Assembly: GCA_019420525.1 (NCBI GenBank)
Contig: JAHZHA010000025.1
Span: forward strand, 40,253-104,251
Direction of reading: 5' to 3'
Length of the DNA: 63,999 nt
Origin: Bacillota bacterium
GTDB taxonomy: Bacteria > Bacillota > Clostridia > Peptostreptococcales > Anaerovoracaceae
How positions within the stretch are numbered: position 1 is the stretch's first letter; each line of letters begins with the position of its first letter. A program made the translations under genes and the position numbers. Under the pieces are notes generated by a model. The model was given only the letters and a program-made list of their open reading frames with translations. It had not been told where the DNA came from and made no database searches. Positions 25,005 to 33,885 of the stretch are shown here, one piece after another.

Positions 25005-26438
25005 ATGGTTTTCAGCAGTATAAGTTTTCTCACTTTTTTTCTGCCGTGCCTTCTGGTATGTTATTTTCTGATACCGGCGCGGTTCCGCAGCGCGAGAAAT
25101 ATGATGCTTCTCGTATTCAGTCTGATATTTTACGCCTGCGGCGGTCCGAAATTTCTCATTCTGATGATTCTTTCCATCGCGGTGAATTACGTCTGCGGTA
25201 TTTTCGCCTCACAGACTTTCCGAAAACAGGTGAGGACAGTATCGGTAGCCGGAGCCGTGGTGATCGGCATCGGCCTTCTCGGATACTTCAAGTACGCCGG
25301 TTTTTTCGCGGAAATCGTAAATTCCATGGGAGCGGTGGTGCCGGTTCCGGAGATCACGTTGCCGGTGGGAATCTCCTTTTACACATTCCAGGGGCTGAGC
25401 TATGTGATCGACGTGTACCGGAACGATGCGCCGGTACAGCGGAATCCCCTGAAGATCGCGCTCTACATTTCTCTGTTTCCTCAGCTGGTGGCGGGGCCTA
25501 TCGTCAGATACACGACGGTGGAGAAAGAGATTTCCGAGCGCCGGGAAAATATCGAAGAGATTTCCGCAGGAATCGTAAGGTTTATCTTCGGTCTTTCCAA
25601 GAAAATGATACTGGCCAACAGCATGGGTGAGATCGCAGACGCCGCTTTTTCACAGAGCGCCGGCGATCTCTCTGCGGGCTTCGCCTGGCTGGGAGCGCTG
25701 GCTTACACCGGGCAGATTTATTTCGATTTTTCCGCGTATTCCGATATGGCCATCGGTCTGGGAAAGATCTTCGGATTTCATTTCCTGGAAAACTTCAATT
25801 ATCCATATATTTCTAAATCTGTGACGGAATTCTGGAGAAGGTGGCATATCTCGCTGTCCACCTGGTTCAGAGACTATATCTACATCCCTCTGGGCGGAAG
25901 CTACTGCACGAAGAGACGGCAGGCTTTCAACATGTTCGTGGTCTGGGCCTGCACGGGACTGTGGCACGGAGCGGCCTGGAATTTTATCGTCTGGGGCATG
26001 TGGTTCTATCTTCTCCTGGTAGGAGAAAAATATCTGTGGGGAAAGGGAATCGAAAAGACACCGGCTCCTGTCCAGCACCTTTACGCTCTGCTGGCGGCCG
26101 TCATCAGCTGGGTCTTCTTCCGGGCTCCCGACCTGCCTTACGCCTTCAGTTATCTGAAAGCGATGTTTTTCAATGGAGATGTGCTCTGGGACGGACAGGT
26201 GTCGTATTATCTGCTCCAGTATGCGCCGGAGCTGATCCTCTGTATCGTCGCTTCGATACCGGTGAAGATTTATGCACAGAATGCGCTCACAAAGCGGGCG
26301 GAAGCGTCGGAGGGGCCGTCTGCGGCGTCTTTCCTGCTGATTTGGGGACCGAAGGTGCTGGCACTTCTTCTGCTGGTTCTGTCGTATACAAAACTGGTGA
26401 CGGGTTCTTTCAATCCGTTTATCTATTTCAGGTTTTAA
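25005..26438 (+). CDS. MBOAT-family membrane O-acyltransferase (AlgI/DltB-like)
   Basis: A 477-aa polytopic membrane protein that moves acetyl or other acyl groups across the membrane to an extracellular polymer. The MBOAT core is clear: LPVGISFYTFQGLSYVIDVY near residue 120, FPQLVAGPIVRY, TEFWRRWHISLSTWFRDYIY, IPLGGS, and the catalytic His in TGLWHGAAWNFIVWG near residue 320. GGGGG at 24996 serves as ribosome site for ATG 25005. Together with the following DHHW protein it forms the AlgI/AlgJ-type pair used for cell-wall or exopolysaccharide acetylation. Confidence 0.93.
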   Translation: MVFSSISFLTFFLPCLLVCYFLIPARFRSARNMMLLVFSLIFYACGGPKFLILMILSIAVNYVCGIFASQTFRKQVRTVSVAGAVVIGIGLLGYFKYAGFFAEIVNSMGAVVPVPEITLPVGISFYTFQGLSYVIDVYRNDAPVQRNPLKIALYISLFPQLVAGPIVRYTTVEKEISERRENIEEISAGIVRFIFGLSKKMILANSMGEIADAAFSQSAGDLSAGFAWLGALAYTGQIYFDFSAYSDMAIGLGKIFGFHFLENFNYPYISKSVTEFWRRWHISLSTWFRDYIYIPLGGSYCTKRRQAFNMFVVWACTGLWHGAAWNFIVWGMWFYLLLVGEKYLWGKGIEKTPAPVQHLYALLAAVISWVFFRAPDLPYAFSYLKAMFFNGDVLWDGQVSYYLLQYAPELILCIVASIPVKIYAQNALTKRAEASEGPSAASFLLIWGPKVLALLLLVLSYTKLVTGSFNPFIYFRF

Positions 26439-26456
26439 GAGAGGAGGCGAAGAAAT

Positions 26457-27680
26457 ATGAAGAAAGTGTCGGAAATACTGATGATCTGTATTTTTGCGGT
26501 CTTTATCGCAGTCTCCATGGCGGTGACGCTGAGCAACCGCAGCGATACATATTCATACTACGAGAACCGCCTCTACGCAGACATGCCGGAAATAACGGCG
26601 GAAAATGTGATAGAAGGAGATTTTTTCAATGAGCTGGAGTCTTTTCTCTGCGATCATGCGGCAGGGCGTCAGACGCTGCTGAAAGCGAAGACTTATGCGG
26701 ACGTCCGGATTTTCCGCCGGCCGGTGGTCAACGACGTGGTAGTCACCGACAATGTCCTCCTGCCTTTCAATCCGTATGAAAAAGTCGACAGAAAACAGAT
26801 CGTGCAGCAGGCGGACGCGATGGCACAGCGGCATGAACAGTTGAAGGATCAGATTTCTTCTTACGGTGGAACGTACCTTTATGTGGCCGTGCCGTGTCAG
26901 TATGTGTGTTATGAAGATGCGTACCCGTCTTATCTGAACAGCAGAAAAGAATTTACGGAAGCCGAAATTTCGGCTCTGAAGTCATCCATGGAAAAACGTG
27001 AAGTCGAAATGATCGACATGCTTCCGTTCTTTGAAAGTACCGACGGCAGTCCGCTGACCGGCGGAGAAGGCGGAAACCTCTATTACAGCTCTGCGGTGGA
27101 CAATCACTATTCTCTTGAAGGGGCTTATGTCACATACCGGGAGATCATCGACCGGATCTGTGAAGAAACAGATTATGATCTGGATTATCCGGAAGGCGGC
27201 GAAATCACCTTTTCGGAAGTGCCGGAACCGTATATGGGATCGCGTCAGAGAAAGCTCATGGGCGTGATACCGTGGAATGAGCATCTGAAAAAGGCGGAAT
27301 TCCTTGATGATATACCGTTTACACGAACCGACGGCGGGCAGCCTGTCGAGGCTTCTGTTTACTCCGATGCCGCCTTTGAAAACGGCAGCGTGACGTATTC
27401 TCTCTACATGGGCGGCGATATTCCGGAGACTGTCATCGATACGAACCGCCCGCAGCTTCCCTCCGTCCTGATTTACGGCGACAGTTTTACCAACGCGGTG
27501 GAAGCTCTCGCCTATTACAGCTTCGACGAGATGCGCTCTCTCGACATGCGCCACTACCGCGATATGTCGGTATCGGAATATATCGAAAAATACAGACCGG
27601 ACATCGTCATCTGCATCCGGGATTACGAATCTCTCCTGGCCTTTGACGGAAACGGCAATCTGTTTTCTGTGGGAGAATAG
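26457..27680 (+). CDS. DHHW (AlgJ/AlgX-like) protein, partner of the MBOAT transferase
   Basis: A 407-aa protein with one N-terminal membrane anchor (ILMICIFAVFIAVSMAVTL), the rest outside the cell. It has the SGNH/AlgX-type landmarks DNHYSLEGAYVTYREI at about residue 215 and the nucleophile motif IYGDSFTNAVEAL at about residue 340. NRSDTYSYYENRLYADMPE near the start is the usual beginning of DHHW proteins. Such proteins accept the acyl group from the MBOAT partner and place it on a polysaccharide. GAGAGGAGG precedes ATG 26457, 18 bases after the MBOAT stop. Confidence 0.88.
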   Translation: MKKVSEILMICIFAVFIAVSMAVTLSNRSDTYSYYENRLYADMPEITAENVIEGDFFNELESFLCDHAAGRQTLLKAKTYADVRIFRRPVVNDVVVTDNVLLPFNPYEKVDRKQIVQQADAMAQRHEQLKDQISSYGGTYLYVAVPCQYVCYEDAYPSYLNSRKEFTEAEISALKSSMEKREVEMIDMLPFFESTDGSPLTGGEGGNLYYSSAVDNHYSLEGAYVTYREIIDRICEETDYDLDYPEGGEITFSEVPEPYMGSRQRKLMGVIPWNEHLKKAEFLDDIPFTRTDGGQPVEASVYSDAAFENGSVTYSLYMGGDIPETVIDTNRPQLPSVLIYGDSFTNAVEALAYYSFDEMRSLDMRHYRDMSVSEYIEKYRPDIVICIRDYESLLAFDGNGNLFSVGE

Positions 27681-27748
27681 CGAAAAACCATCCGCCGACG
27701 ATCGGCGGTGTGCCGCGGCAGCGGTTTCGCGGAAAAATGCGATTACGG

Positions 27749-27777
27749 TTGCAATAGCGCGGCAGTTGTGGTATTTT
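27749..27777 (+). promoter_or_regulatory. Promoter of the T-box/gatCAB operon
   Basis: TTGCAA (27749-27754), 17-base spacer, TATTTT (27772-27777). RNA would begin just ahead of the T-box. A GC-rich hairpin CCGCCGA/TCGGCGG around 27692-27708 lies upstream. Confidence 0.62.
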
Positions 27778-27799
27778 AAAGAATATTGCTGATATCAGA

Positions 27800-28158
27800 A
27801 GCAAGGATAATATATCGAAAAAGACGGCGATGATCGGGAAAAGTAACCGGAAATGCGCAAAGCAGGGAGTGACACCGCGACTGAAAGTGTCATTTGAGGC
27901 GGTCGGCGAACGAACACCCGGGAGTCTGCCTTTCGAACGGCGGCGATCTGTCCGGAATCCGCTTTGGCTCTGCCGGCGGAGAGGGTTTCAGATACGGGAT
28001 TTCCGGCGCTGTCCTGTAGGGAGGCACGTGTGATGCGCGTTACTGCATCGCGAGAGGATGCGTGTCGAAGGGCAGGCATCAAACACGGGTGGTACCGCGG
28101 TTTTTGAAAAATCGTCCCTGTGGACCGGAAGAGAGATTTCGGCCTGCAGGGATTTTTT
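27800..28158 (+). promoter_or_regulatory. T-box riboswitch, probably reading uncharged tRNA-Asn
   Basis: The T-box core GGGTGGTACCGCGG is at 28087-28100 and is followed by a terminator. Stem I landmarks are present: AGTA at about 27841 (specifier-loop E motif), GGGAGTGACACC and ACTGAAAGTGTC for the upper stem. Opposite the AGTA the strand reads CGAACGAACA before CCCG, giving AAC (27913-27915, Asn) followed by A as the most likely specifier. The tRNA 3'-end bulge is TGGT, which would pair with a discriminator A, or wobble with the G expected for Asn. Control of gatC-gatA-gatB/aspS by Asn-tRNA charging is the natural reading. Stem boundaries are estimated. Confidence 0.88.
28115..28158 (+). terminator. 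Conditional terminator of the T-box
   Basis: TCCCTG (28115-28120) pairs with CAGGGA (28147-28152), with inner pairing of CCG and CGG, followed by TTTTTT. It should form only when the T-box is not stabilised by uncharged tRNA. Confidence 0.85.
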
Positions 28159-28187
28159 GATGGAAAAATAAAATACGGGAGGAAAGA

Positions 28188-28475
28188 ATGCAGATTACAG
28201 ACGAACTCATCAGCTATATCGGCGATCTGTCCCGTCTCTATCTCAACGACGAAGAGAAGGAACGGGCGAAAAAAGATCTGTCTGATGTCCTGGATTATAC
28301 GGAAAAGCTCAACGAACTCGATACGGACGGTCTTCCGGAGATGTCTCATCCATTTGATGAGGTCAACCGTTTCCGGGAAGATGAAGTGCTCAACGGCGAC
28401 GATAGGGAAAATCTCCTGTCCAATGCACCGGAACGCAAAGGCTCTTATTTTAAAGTATTCAAGACAGTGGAATAG
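28188..28475 (+). CDS. gatC: Asp/Glu-tRNA amidotransferase subunit C
   Basis: A 95-aa subunit that stabilises the GatA-GatB complex of the tRNA-dependent amidotransferase, which turns Asp-tRNA-Asn or Glu-tRNA-Gln into Asn- or Gln-tRNA. Family features are YIGDLSRLYLNDEEKE near the start, LDYTEKLNELDTDGLPEMSH, and LLSNAPERKGSYFKVFKTVE at the end. GGAGGAAAG precedes ATG 28188. It is first in the T-box-controlled gatC-gatA-gatB/aspS operon. Confidence 0.95.
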   Translation: MQITDELISYIGDLSRLYLNDEEKERAKKDLSDVLDYTEKLNELDTDGLPEMSHPFDEVNRFREDEVLNGDDRENLLSNAPERKGSYFKVFKTVE

Positions 28476-28517
28476 ACGATTTACGAGACGATAAAGAGAA
28501 AAAGGAGAGATATCACA

Positions 28518-30062
28518 TTGGATATTCGGGATCTGAGCGCCCTGGAACTGGGACGCGCTATAAAGAAAAAAGAGATCGGCTGCAGAGAGGCCGCAGAAGC
28601 TTATCTGGCTGCCATCTCGGAAAAAGACGGGACGGTGAAATCGTATATCACGGTTCTCGATGAAAGAGGAGCTGCGCAGGAAGCGGCTGCTTCTCCGGCG
28701 GAAAATGCGGAGAAAGTCATGAAGTCCGCCCTTTCCCAGGCAGATGAGATTCAGGCGCGCATCGACAGGGGAGAATTGGAAAACTGTCCTCTGGCAGGCG
28801 TTCCTGCGGCTGTTAAAGATAATATGTGCATCCGGGGCATCCGCACCACGGCGGCTTCCGGGATTCTTGAGAATTTCCGCCCGCCTTACGATGCAGGCGT
28901 CATCGAAAAGCTGAAAGCAGCCGGCGGCGTAGTGCTGGGAAAAGTAAATATGGATGAATTTGCTATGGGAGGCTCTACGGAGACGTCTCATTACGGAATC
29001 ACCGCGAATCCGTGGGACACGTCGAGAGTTCCGGGCGGTTCATCCGGCGGTTCGGCGGCTTCTGTGGCCGCGGGTCTTGCGGCTTATTCTCTGGGCTCCG
29101 ACACGGGCGGTTCCATCCGTCAGCCGGCGGCGTTCACAGGCCTCACCGGAATGAAGCCCACGTACGGCAGTGTTTCCAGATATGGACTTCTGGCTTACGC
29201 TTCCTCGCTGGATCAGATCGGTCCTGTGACTCACGATGTCAGAGATACAGCCGCCGTTCTGGAGATGATTTCCGGAGCCGACCGCAGAGACAGCACGTCT
29301 GTCGTAAAAGAGGCTTTCGATTTCTCTGATTGCTTCGACGGCGATATCCGCGGCATGAAAATCGGCATTCCGTCTGACTATTACGGAGAAGGTCTCGATC
29401 CCGAGATCAGGGATGCCATCATGACCGCAGCGAAGCAGCTGGAAGCGCAGGGCGCAGAAGTGGAAGAATTCGCCATGCCCGTAATCGATTATGCAGTGCC
29501 GGCATACTATATCATCGCCTGCGCAGAAGCCAGCTCTAATCTCTCGCGTTACGACGGCATCAAGTACGGCCTGAGAACGAAGAATGCGGAAAATCTTGTA
29601 GAGACGTATTATAAGTCGAGAAGCGAGGGATTCGGCACTGAGGTTAAGCGGCGGATCATGCTGGGTTCCTTCGTGCTGAGCTCGGGTTACTTCGACGCCT
29701 ACTATAAAAAGGCTCTGAAAGTCAGAGGTCTGATCAAAAGGGCCTTTGATGAAGCTTTTGAAAAATACGATATGATTCTCAGCCCGGTGAGCCCGACGCC
29801 GGCTTACGAAATCGGCGGACAGATTTCCGATCCTATCGCCATGTACATGGCGGACATCTACACGGTTTCCGTCAATCTGGCGGGACTTCCGGCGATTTCC
29901 GTTCCGTGCGGATTCACAAAAGAAGGACTGCCTGTGGGCATGCAGTTTATTGGAAATTCTTTCCAGGAAAGAAAACTCATCCGTATGGCTGACGCGTATC
30001 AGCAGATGACGGATTACCATACGAAACGGCCTGAAATTTTCAGAAGAGGAGGTGCGGAATAA
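28518..30062 (+). CDS. gatA: Asp/Glu-tRNA amidotransferase subunit A (amidase)
   Basis: A 514-aa glutaminase subunit of GatCAB with an amidase-signature fold. The Ser-cisSer-Lys triad is visible: Lys in PAAVKDNMCIRG, cis-Ser in GGSSGGSAASVAAGLAAY and nucleophile Ser in DTGGSIRQPAAFTG. It frees ammonia from glutamine for GatB. The start is TTG 28518, supported by AAGGAGAG upstream. The stop TAA shares its last A with the ATG of the following fusion gene, so translation is coupled. Length is slightly above the usual 485 aa because of an Ala/Glu-rich stretch near residue 60. Confidence 0.96.
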   Translation: MDIRDLSALELGRAIKKKEIGCREAAEAYLAAISEKDGTVKSYITVLDERGAAQEAAASPAENAEKVMKSALSQADEIQARIDRGELENCPLAGVPAAVKDNMCIRGIRTTAASGILENFRPPYDAGVIEKLKAAGGVVLGKVNMDEFAMGGSTETSHYGITANPWDTSRVPGGSSGGSAASVAAGLAAYSLGSDTGGSIRQPAAFTGLTGMKPTYGSVSRYGLLAYASSLDQIGPVTHDVRDTAAVLEMISGADRRDSTSVVKEAFDFSDCFDGDIRGMKIGIPSDYYGEGLDPEIRDAIMTAAKQLEAQGAEVEEFAMPVIDYAVPAYYIIACAEASSNLSRYDGIKYGLRTKNAENLVETYYKSRSEGFGTEVKRRIMLGSFVLSSGYFDAYYKKALKVRGLIKRAFDEAFEKYDMILSPVSPTPAYEIGGQISDPIAMYMADIYTVSVNLAGLPAISVPCGFTKEGLPVGMQFIGNSFQERKLIRMADAYQQMTDYHTKRPEIFRRGGAE

Positions 30063-33000
30063 TGGAATATGAAATCGTCATGGGACTGGAGGTCCACGTG
30101 GAACTCTCCACGAAGACAAAGATATTCTGCGGCTGCTCCACGGAATTCGGCGGTGAACCGAATTCGCACACATGTCCTGTCTGCATGGGGATGCCGGGAT
30201 CTCTTCCGGTGCTCAACAAGGGTGTAGTAGACCGGGCCATCAAAGCGGGTCTGGCGTTTCACAGCGATCTGCAGTATACTAACATCTTCGATAGGAAAAA
30301 TTACTTCTATCCGGATTTACCGAAAGATTATCAGATCTCCCAGCTTTACCGCCCGATCTGTCTCAACGGGTACATCGAAATCGAACACGTGGCTCCGGGA
30401 CAGGATCTCGACGAATACGGCATGATCCGGGATGCCGGCGCCTATGATAGCGGCAGCGAAGGAGCGACAGGGACGGCATCCGGCATGGAACCCGTTGCGC
30501 CGGGCAGAAAGCGCATCCGTCTCCACGAGATTCACATGGAAGAAGATGCGGGAAAACTGGTCCACGATGCGGCGGGAACACTCATCGACTACAACCGATG
30601 CGGTGTACCTCTGGTGGAAATCGTCTCCGAACCGGATTTCCGCAGCGCCGACGAAGTGGTGGATTATCTGGAAAAACTGAGAGAGATGCTGGTATACATG
30701 GACGTTTCCGACTGCAAGATGCAGGAAGGTTCCATGCGTGCTGATATCAACCTGTCCGTGCGTCCGAAGGGCTCTTCTGAATTCGGTACGCGTACGGAGA
30801 TGAAGAATATCAACTCGCTGAAGGCCATCCGCCGTGCCATCGAATTCGAGAGCAGAAGACAGATCGATGTCCTGAATGCAGGCGGAACGGTTCACCAGGA
30901 GACGCGGCGCTGGGACGACGAAAAGGGCGAGACGTACGCTATGCGTTCCAAGGAAAACGCTCAGGATTACAGATATTTTCCGGATCCGGACCTGATTCCG
31001 GTAGTTCTCACCGAGGAATGGGTGTCAGAGATGAAGGCGGAGATGCCGGAGCTTCCTCAGGCAAAGAGAGAACGTTATGTCAGTGAACTGAAACTGTCTC
31101 CAGATACTGCGAAAGTCCTCACATCAGATAAGGCATTCGCATCGCTGTTTGACGATACGTATAAAATTTGCGGCAAGGCAAGGGAAACGGCAAATACCAT
31201 CACTACGGAAGTCATTGCTCTAGTAAAGGAAGCAGGCATTGAACCTTCTCAGATAAATATAGATGCGAAAAAGCTTGCTGACATCATTGCTCTGGTGGCG
31301 GAAGAAAAAGTAAACCGTGCAGTAGGCAAGGAACTGACAGCAAAATTATTTAGAGAAGATATTGATCCTTTAAAATATGTGGAAGAAAATGGATTGATGA
31401 TCGTGGAAGATACCGATTTTATTTCTTCCGTTATCGATGAAGTTATCGCGGAATTCCCGCAGTCCGTTGCGGATTATAAATCCGGCAAAGAAAAGGCTTT
31501 TGGCTTCATGGTAGGACAGACTATGAGACGTCTGAAGGGCAAAGGAAGTCCGCGCAGCGTCAACGGACTTCTGAGAGAAAAACTGGACGGCGTGAAGTTC
31601 GATGCAGAGGCTGTAAAGGCACAGGAAGAAGCTGCAAAGGCGGCTAAGGCGCAGGAACAACTGGAAAAGGCGGCGCAGAAAAAAGACTGCTCTGCAGATG
31701 TAGAGGGAGAGAGCAAAACAAAAGAAGCCCGTCCGGAACAGCTTACGGCGGCGGAAAAAGCCCTGAAGAAAGCACAGAGCGCTGATGGAAATGAACCGGG
31801 TAAGGATGACAGCCGCGTAGCATTCCGGCCGAACCGTTATCGTACCCATAACTGCGGCGAACTCAGAGAAGAGCACATCGGACAGGAAGTACGTGTTTCC
31901 GGATGGATCAGCACGATACGGAACCACGGTGGCATCGTCTTTGTCGACCTCACCGACTACTACGGTGTGACCCAGGTAGTCGTCACCGATGAACAGATCA
32001 GCGGCTTTGGCAAGGAAACCGTCATACTGGTCCACGGAACCGTGCTCAAAAGAGACGAAGAGACGGTCAATCCGAATATCGCCACCGGCCTCGTCGAAGT
32101 GAAAGCGGAAAAAATCGAACTTCTGGGAGCGTCTCTCAACAGTCTTCCGTTCGAAATTGAACGTTCGAAAGAGACGAGAGAAGATGTGCGTCTGACTTAC
32201 CGTTATCTCGATCTGAGAAATCCGAAGGTGAGAAATAATATCGTCTTCCGTTCCCAGATCATAAAATATCTGAGACACAAGATGGAAGACCTGGGATTCC
32301 TGGAGGTCCAGACGCCGATTCTGGCCGCTTCTTCCCCGGAAGGAGCAAGAGACTACCTGGTTCCCAGCAGAAAGCACAAGGGTTGCTTCTATGCGCTGCC
32401 TCAGGCTCCGCAGCAGTTCAAGCAGATCCTGATGGCGTCGGGATTTGACCGGTACTTCCAGATCGCTCCGTGCTTCCGCGACGAAGATGCACGTCTCGAC
32501 CGTTCCCCGGGCGAGTTCTATCAGTTAGACTTCGAGATGGCGTTCGCCACGCAGGAAGACGTTTTCGCTGTAGCGGAAAAAGTGATGTACGACACATTTA
32601 CCCACTTCTCCGATCTTCCGGTTTCGAAGCCTCCGTTCACGAGAATTCCGTTTAAGGAAGCGATGTTGAAATACGGAACGGATAAGCCGGATCTGAGAAA
32701 TCCTCTGGTCATCATCGATCTCAGCGAATTTTTCGCAAAGGTGGACTTCCCTGCGTTCCAGGGAAAGATCGTCAGAGGTATCCGGGTTCCGGGCGCGGCG
32801 AAACAGTCGAAGCGCTGGTTCAAGGAAATGGAGAAGTTTGCGCTGAGCATCGGCATGAAAGGTCTGGGATATATCAGTGTCAATGCAGACATGACTTATA
32901 AAGGACCAATCGATAAGTTCATGACGGATGAACAGAAAGGCGAAATCGCGGAGTTAGCCGCGCTTCAGCCGGAAGATGTCCTCTACTTTATCAGCGATGA

Positions 33001-33565
33001 GCCTGACGTGGTGGCGAAATATGCCGGACAGATCCGCACGGAAGTCGCAAAGCGGCTGGATCTCATCGACAAAGACCGCTTTGAATTCTGTTACATCGTC
33101 GATTTCCCGATGTACGAGATCAACGAAGAGACCGGAAAAATCGACTTTACGCACAATCCGTTCTCCATGCCGCAGGGCGAGATGGAAGCTCTCGAGACGA
33201 TGGATCCTCTCGAGATCAACGCTTATCAGTACGATATCGTCTGCAACGGCTATGAGCTCTCTTCCGGAGCGGTGAGAAACCACAGAACCGATGTCATGAT
33301 CAAGGCGTTTGAAATCGCAGGCTACGACGAAGAAGTCGTAAAACAGAAGTTCGGGGCTCTCTATCATGCTTTCCAGTACGGAGCACCTCCTCACGCAGGA
33401 ATGGCTCCGGGAGTGGACCGTATCGTGATGCTGCTCACCGGAGAGGAAAATATCAGGGAAGTTATCGCATTCCCGCTGAATTCCAACGCACAGGATCTCA
33501 TGTTCGGATCCCCGGGTGAAGTCACAGAGCAGCAGCTGAGAGAAGTTCACATTAAAGTGAGATAA
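30062..33565 (+). CDS. gatB-aspS: GatB fused to aspartyl-tRNA synthetase
   Basis: One open frame of 1167 aa. Residues 1 to about 505 are a complete GatB: EIVMGLEVHVELSTKTKIFC, the kinase-like core with SEPDFRSADEVVDYLEKL, and the YqeY-like tail ending FMVGQTMRRLKGKGSPRSVN. A Lys/Ala/Glu-rich linker covers about 515-585. From about 590 a full class II AspRS follows: OB-fold anticodon domain (EVRVSGWI), motif 2 FRDEDARLDRSPGEFYQLDF and motif 3 PPHAGMAPGVDRIVMLL. Linking AspRS with GatCAB would join Asp-tRNA-Asn formation and its amidation. The AspRS resembles the SPGEFYQLDFEM/APGVDR type rather than the standard Bacillus form, which suggests a non-discriminating enzyme. No internal stop or start signal was seen at the joint. 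Confidence 0.95.
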   Translation: MEYEIVMGLEVHVELSTKTKIFCGCSTEFGGEPNSHTCPVCMGMPGSLPVLNKGVVDRAIKAGLAFHSDLQYTNIFDRKNYFYPDLPKDYQISQLYRPICLNGYIEIEHVAPGQDLDEYGMIRDAGAYDSGSEGATGTASGMEPVAPGRKRIRLHEIHMEEDAGKLVHDAAGTLIDYNRCGVPLVEIVSEPDFRSADEVVDYLEKLREMLVYMDVSDCKMQEGSMRADINLSVRPKGSSEFGTRTEMKNINSLKAIRRAIEFESRRQIDVLNAGGTVHQETRRWDDEKGETYAMRSKENAQDYRYFPDPDLIPVVLTEEWVSEMKAEMPELPQAKRERYVSELKLSPDTAKVLTSDKAFASLFDDTYKICGKARETANTITTEVIALVKEAGIEPSQINIDAKKLADIIALVAEEKVNRAVGKELTAKLFREDIDPLKYVEENGLMIVEDTDFISSVIDEVIAEFPQSVADYKSGKEKAFGFMVGQTMRRLKGKGSPRSVNGLLREKLDGVKFDAEAVKAQEEAAKAAKAQEQLEKAAQKKDCSADVEGESKTKEARPEQLTAAEKALKKAQSADGNEPGKDDSRVAFRPNRYRTHNCGELREEHIGQEVRVSGWISTIRNHGGIVFVDLTDYYGVTQVVVTDEQISGFGKETVILVHGTVLKRDEETVNPNIATGLVEVKAEKIELLGASLNSLPFEIERSKETREDVRLTYRYLDLRNPKVRNNIVFRSQIIKYLRHKMEDLGFLEVQTPILAASSPEGARDYLVPSRKHKGCFYALPQAPQQFKQILMASGFDRYFQIAPCFRDEDARLDRSPGEFYQLDFEMAFATQEDVFAVAEKVMYDTFTHFSDLPVSKPPFTRIPFKEAMLKYGTDKPDLRNPLVIIDLSEFFAKVDFPAFQGKIVRGIRVPGAAKQSKRWFKEMEKFALSIGMKGLGYISVNADMTYKGPIDKFMTDEQKGEIAELAALQPEDVLYFISDEPDVVAKYAGQIRTEVAKRLDLIDKDRFEFCYIVDFPMYEINEETGKIDFTHNPFSMPQGEMEALETMDPLEINAYQYDIVCNGYELSSGAVRNHRTDVMIKAFEIAGYDEEVVKQKFGALYHAFQYGAPPHAGMAPGVDRIVMLLTGEENIREVIAFPLNSNAQDLMFGSPGEVTEQQLREVHIKVR

Positions 33566-33602
33566 ATCTCCGCTCCGATGCGATAAAAAGACAAATAACA
33601 CC

Positions 33603-33645
33603 GAGACGCTCCCCCGCCGGAAACGGCGGGGGAGCGTCTCTTTTT
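33603..33645 (+). terminator. Strong terminator after gatB-aspS
   Basis: GAGACGCTCCCCCGCCGG pairs perfectly around AAA with its complement, followed by TTTTT. It ends the T-box operon. Confidence 0.96.
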
Positions 33646-33797
33646 CGTTCTATCCCCTTTTTATGTCTGTTTTTCCACGTCTGTCCGCATGGCTGTGTTA
33701 AAATCATCTCGTACACGCGGCGGTGCGAGCGACGGACGCCGGGTGGTATTTTCGGAAAAAGAGAATATGTTAATCAAATCTTAAAATTTTATCTCGT

Positions 33798-33826
33798 TTT
33801 TTCTTAATGTAAGATTCTGCTACAAT
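33798..33826 (+). promoter_or_regulatory. Candidate promoter of the two-component operon
   Basis: TACAAT (33821-33826) with TTTTTC 17 bases upstream. TTAA-containing repeats nearby (TTAATCAAATCTTAA near 33771, TTAATGTAAG near 33804) could be winged-helix regulator sites. Confidence 0.4.
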
Positions 33827-33885
33827 TACGGTGCGGAGAACGGCGGGAGAAAAAGCTGCAGCGGCGCCGGGAGCAGGAGAGAGGA

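Noticed and set aside
27795..28991. 398-codon open frame on the minus strand
   Set aside because: It lies antisense to the T-box, gatC and the start of gatA, which are certain. The composition is that of a reverse-strand shadow, with no family resemblance or ribosome site.
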